A stretch of 64,000 nucleotides of DNA from Amaranthus tricolor (taxonomy: Eukaryota > Streptophyta > Magnoliopsida > Caryophyllales > Amaranthaceae). The stretch lies in NCBI RefSeq assembly GCF_026212465.1, contig NC_080055.1, positions 21,650,752 to 21,714,751 on the forward strand, read 5' to 3'. Made by a program: the position numbers and the translations under genes. Below, in pieces: positions 61,957 through 64,000 of this stretch (its first letter is position 1; every line of letters starts with the position of its first letter). The notes under the pieces were generated by a model. The model saw nothing but the letters and a program-made list of their open reading frames with translations. It did not search any database and had not been told where the DNA came from.

Positions 61957-62610
61957 TAGGGGTGCTCATAACCGAGTACCTAACATTTAGGGTACCCGGA
62001 AAGCCGCATACCCAGTTAGTTGGATAATTGTTTTGATGGCCCGTGTTCCGACCCGGATAAATCGGATCGGGACATCGGGTGCCCGTTTTATTTGCAATTG
62101 TATTGATTTGAGAAGTCTCTATTCTCTCTCTTACGCTTGTTTTGTTTAATGTCTTTTCTACTTTCCTACAAAAATTTTTAAATACTCAAGATCTTGGGAT
62201 TTGTTCAGAAAAAAAATATGGTTTTGGTTATTGGGTTTGCTAATAAACAGCAATTGGCTTTAGATTTGCTTTGATTTCCTTATGGGTGGCTATAGAAAGG
62301 TAGTTGAAAATTAGTGAATCAGTACAAGTGAATTGAGCAGGGTAAAATTGTTTCTAAAAGAGTTTTTATAAACCGTTGGTTGGGTTGGCATTTTTACACA
62401 GATAATGATTTTTTTAAAATTTACCCTCTATATTCCAGGTCAACTGGTGCTCGACATAATTTATTTTTGGCCCATGATCCGACCCGGTTAAGACGGGTTG
62501 GGTACCCAACTCTTAACTTTATATTTTTTTTATAAAACTCTCGCTATTAAGGATACGAGTCGGTGGGTCAATGGGTCAGGTCAAGCGGGTCGAATTTTTA
62601 TGAACACCTT
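61957..62610. mobile_element. non-autonomous hAT-like element (GGGTACC family), unit C
   Basis: Ends TAGGGGTGCTCATAACC and TTTTTATGAACACCTT, with subterminal GGGTACCC, CGGGTCGG and GACCCGG repeats. It separates LINE sequence on both sides. The same element in unit B is split by MULE-2. Confidence 0.65.
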
Positions 62611-62730
62611 GGGTAAGAATCTTAATTGATTGCATGTCCCCTTCGCAGAACATCATGAGGTCGTCGGCAAAGATAAGGTGGTTTAGCTTCAAATTGGAGC
62701 ATATAGGGTGGAAGTTAAAATCATCTGTTT
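62611..62730 (-). pseudogene. LINE reverse transcriptase core fragment
   Basis: Minus strand reads LKLNHLIFADDLMMFCEGD then MQSIKIL. FADD is the catalytic YXDD-equivalent box of LINE reverse transcriptases. It is the upstream continuation of 59645-61956. Confidence 0.8.
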
Positions 62731-62991
62731 TCATTTCTTTTTATGATATGTCATATTTAAAATTTTAGCAAGTACGTATAAAATAATTGTTAATTTTACA
62801 AATAAAAATCTATCGAAATCCATTAATTAGTGCTCCATGAAACTCCGAACCCTGGATCCGCCATCGTTATATTCCAACTACAACTAGTAAGCTATCCCGT
62901 ATGATTTATGATAACCTGGACACACTTCTTATCAATAAGTGAACCGACTTATGATCAAACCCACAAAATATGTTGAATGACCAAATTTCTA
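62731..62991. other. start of repeat unit D
   Basis: Matches the beginning of unit C (39225-39300 and 39710-39800, then 44417-44450): CTAGTAAGCTATCCCGTATG, CACACTTCTTATCAATAAGT, GAATGACCAA. A further TOPLESS-like copy is expected to the right of the window. Confidence 0.65.
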
Positions 62992-63115
62992 GGGGGAGTT
63001 ACTAAATTTCGCCACCCTTTTTATTTTATCGCCACCCCCCTTTCCCACGAAATTACGTATTTGCCCCTGAAGTTTAAAAAATTACAAAATTGCCACTCCT
63101 TACAAATTTCTTATT

Positions 63116-63154
<39 letters not shown>

Positions 63155-63208
63155 TAACTTTTTATATTCTTAAAAAAAATATAAATAAAATTAATAATAA
63201 TAACAGTA

Positions 63209-63278
<70 letters not shown>

Positions 63279-63316
63279 TAATAAAATTAAAATTAATAAT
63301 TAAAAAAAAAAAAAAA

Positions 63317-63412
63317 TTGAGTCGCCCATAATTGGGCGCCTGAATCATGGTTCAGCCGCCCAGAACCGGGCGACTGGACCCCGGTTCAGGCGCCCAATTT
63401 TGGGCGACTCAA
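63317..63412. repeat. composite palindrome cassette 4 (MULE-3 left arm)
   Basis: GAGTCGCCCATAATTGGGCG, GCCTGAATCATGGTTCAG, CGCCCAGAACCGGGCG, ACTGGACCCCGGTTCAGG and CGCCCAATTTTGGGCGACTC: five short palindromes in a row. Confidence 0.82.
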
Positions 63413-63493
63413 TTTTTTTTTTTTTTTTTTTTGCTTTTTGGAAAATAATAATAATAATACTAATACTAATAATAATAACTTATAGATTAATGT

Positions 63494-63567
63494 GGCCTAT
63501 TAGCTCAGTTGGTTAGAGCGTTGTACTAATAACATAAAGGTCATAGGTTCGAGACCTGTACAAGTCA
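63494..63567 (+). tRNA. decayed tRNA-Ile(AAT) gene in the MULE-3 loop
   Basis: A 74-base cloverleaf can be drawn: acceptor GGCCTAT; D arm GCTC-loop-GAGC with A box TAGCTCAGTTGG; anticodon loop CTAATAA (anticodon AAT, isoleucine); T arm with B box GGTTCGAGACC; discriminator A. The acceptor stem has mismatches at 2 of 7 pairs (3' strand ACAAGTC) and the anticodon stem at 1 of 5. Compared with the plant tRNA-Ile(AAT) sequence as I recall it, nearly all changes are C to T or G to A. It is therefore very probably a pseudogene, though both internal promoter boxes are kept. Confidence 0.82.
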
Positions 63568-63648
63568 TTATTTAATATAAGTTATTATTATTAGTATTAG
63601 TATTATTATTATTATTTTCCAAAAAGCAAAAAAAAAAAAAAAAAAAAA

Positions 63649-63744
63649 TTGAGTCGCCTAAAATTAGGCGCCTGAATCGGGGTCCAGTCGCCCAGTTCTG
63701 GGCGGCTGAACCATGGTTCAGGCGCCCAATTCTGGGCGACTCAA
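63649..63744. repeat. composite palindrome cassette 5 (MULE-3 right arm)
   Basis: Reverse-complement partner of cassette 4, differing mainly by C/T and G/A changes (GAGTCGCCTAAAATTAGGCG for GAGTCGCCCAAAATTGGGCG). Confidence 0.82.
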
Positions 63745-63772
63745 TTTTTTTTTTTTTAATTATTAATTTTAA

Positions 63773-63835
<63 letters not shown>

Positions 63836-63889
63836 TACTGTTATTATTATTAATTTTATTTATATTTTTTTTAAGAATATAAAAAGTTA

Positions 63890-63928
<39 letters not shown>

Positions 63929-64000
63929 AATAAGAAATTTGAAATGAGTGGCAAAATTGTAATTTTTTAAAAATCAGGGACAAATTCGTAATTTCATTTA

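Larger units (their letters stand above)
62992..64000. mobile_element. MULE-3: foldback element with tRNA in the loop (right end outside window)
   Basis: The left tip (GAGTTACTAAATTTCGCCACC, then ACGAAATTACGTATTTGCCCC and AAAAATTACAAAATTGCCAC) is the MULE-2 terminal repeat. From about 63060 to 63480 the sequence is mirrored, as reverse complement, from 63575 to 64000. Mirrored blocks include ATT arrays, the AAGAATATAAAAAGTTAA block, the palindrome cassette and the TTGCTTTTTGGAAAATAATA block. The last bases match the inverse of the left TIR, so the right tip should lie about 80 bp beyond the window. The unpaired centre (63485-63575) is a tRNA-like gene. No transposase. Confidence 0.82.

Noticed and set aside
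63494..63567. Functional tRNA-Ile gene
   Set aside because: Acceptor and anticodon stems carry mismatches and the gene sits in a methylation-decayed transposon; a pseudogene is more likely.

Overview
The window is nuclear DNA from a flowering plant. Genes are split by long AT-rich introns with GT-AG or GC-AG borders. Many classes of plant transposable element are nested in one another, with long (ATT)n microsatellites between them. The coding genes recognised outside transposons are TOPLESS-like. The mix (MuDR-like elements carrying plant mobile domain and OTU domains, Ty1/copia, hAT, LINE, SINE) suits a core eudicot, possibly Caryophyllales, but species cannot be read from the sequence. No bacterial-type operon, CRISPR or riboswitch was seen.

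Layout. (1) 1-6185: a decayed MuDR-like element (MULE-1, minus strand) with a plant mobile domain gene and a transposase split by a 2.17-kb solo LTR. (2) 6186-12590: gene-poor spacer with a 580-bp foldback array, a tRNA-derived SINE-like head, a MITE and a Ty1/copia relic. (3) About 12.6-62.9 kb: a tandem array of large repeat units, A (12.6-19.76 kb), B (19.76-39.7 kb) and C (39.7-62.87 kb). A fourth unit, D, starts at about 62.87 kb and runs off the window. Each of A-C carries a five-exon gene for the N-terminal TOPLESS domain (LisH-CTLH-CRA, the EAR-motif binding and tetramerisation module) without the WD40 propellers. Copy A is open through five exons. Copies B and C each carry a different 1-bp deletion in exon 5. 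Units A and B are joined at a recombination breakpoint near 19,757.

(4) The array is loaded with transposons, and comparing units gives empty sites for many of them. A LINE fragment in intron 1 is shared by A, B and C and so predates amplification. Later insertions include a 5.16-kb copia element with LTRs that look identical (C), a 4.6-kb hAT element (C), a 4.37-kb MULE with plant mobile, OTU and FAR1/MULE transposase pieces (MULE-2, in B), a 1.38-kb MULE that has captured a GRF zinc-finger gene (in B), solo LTRs and several non-autonomous hAT and PIF-type elements.

(5) The right edge holds a MULE-related foldback element (MULE-3) with arms of about 480 bp and a decayed tRNA-Ile(AAT) gene in the loop. 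Its arms share a composite palindrome cassette with the terminal regions of MULE-2.

Most striking: the tandem TOPLESS-domain-only genes, which could act as competitors of full TOPLESS corepressors, and the MULE-2/MULE-3 family with its palindrome cassettes, tRNA loop and captured host domains. Nearly all transposon coding regions here are broken.
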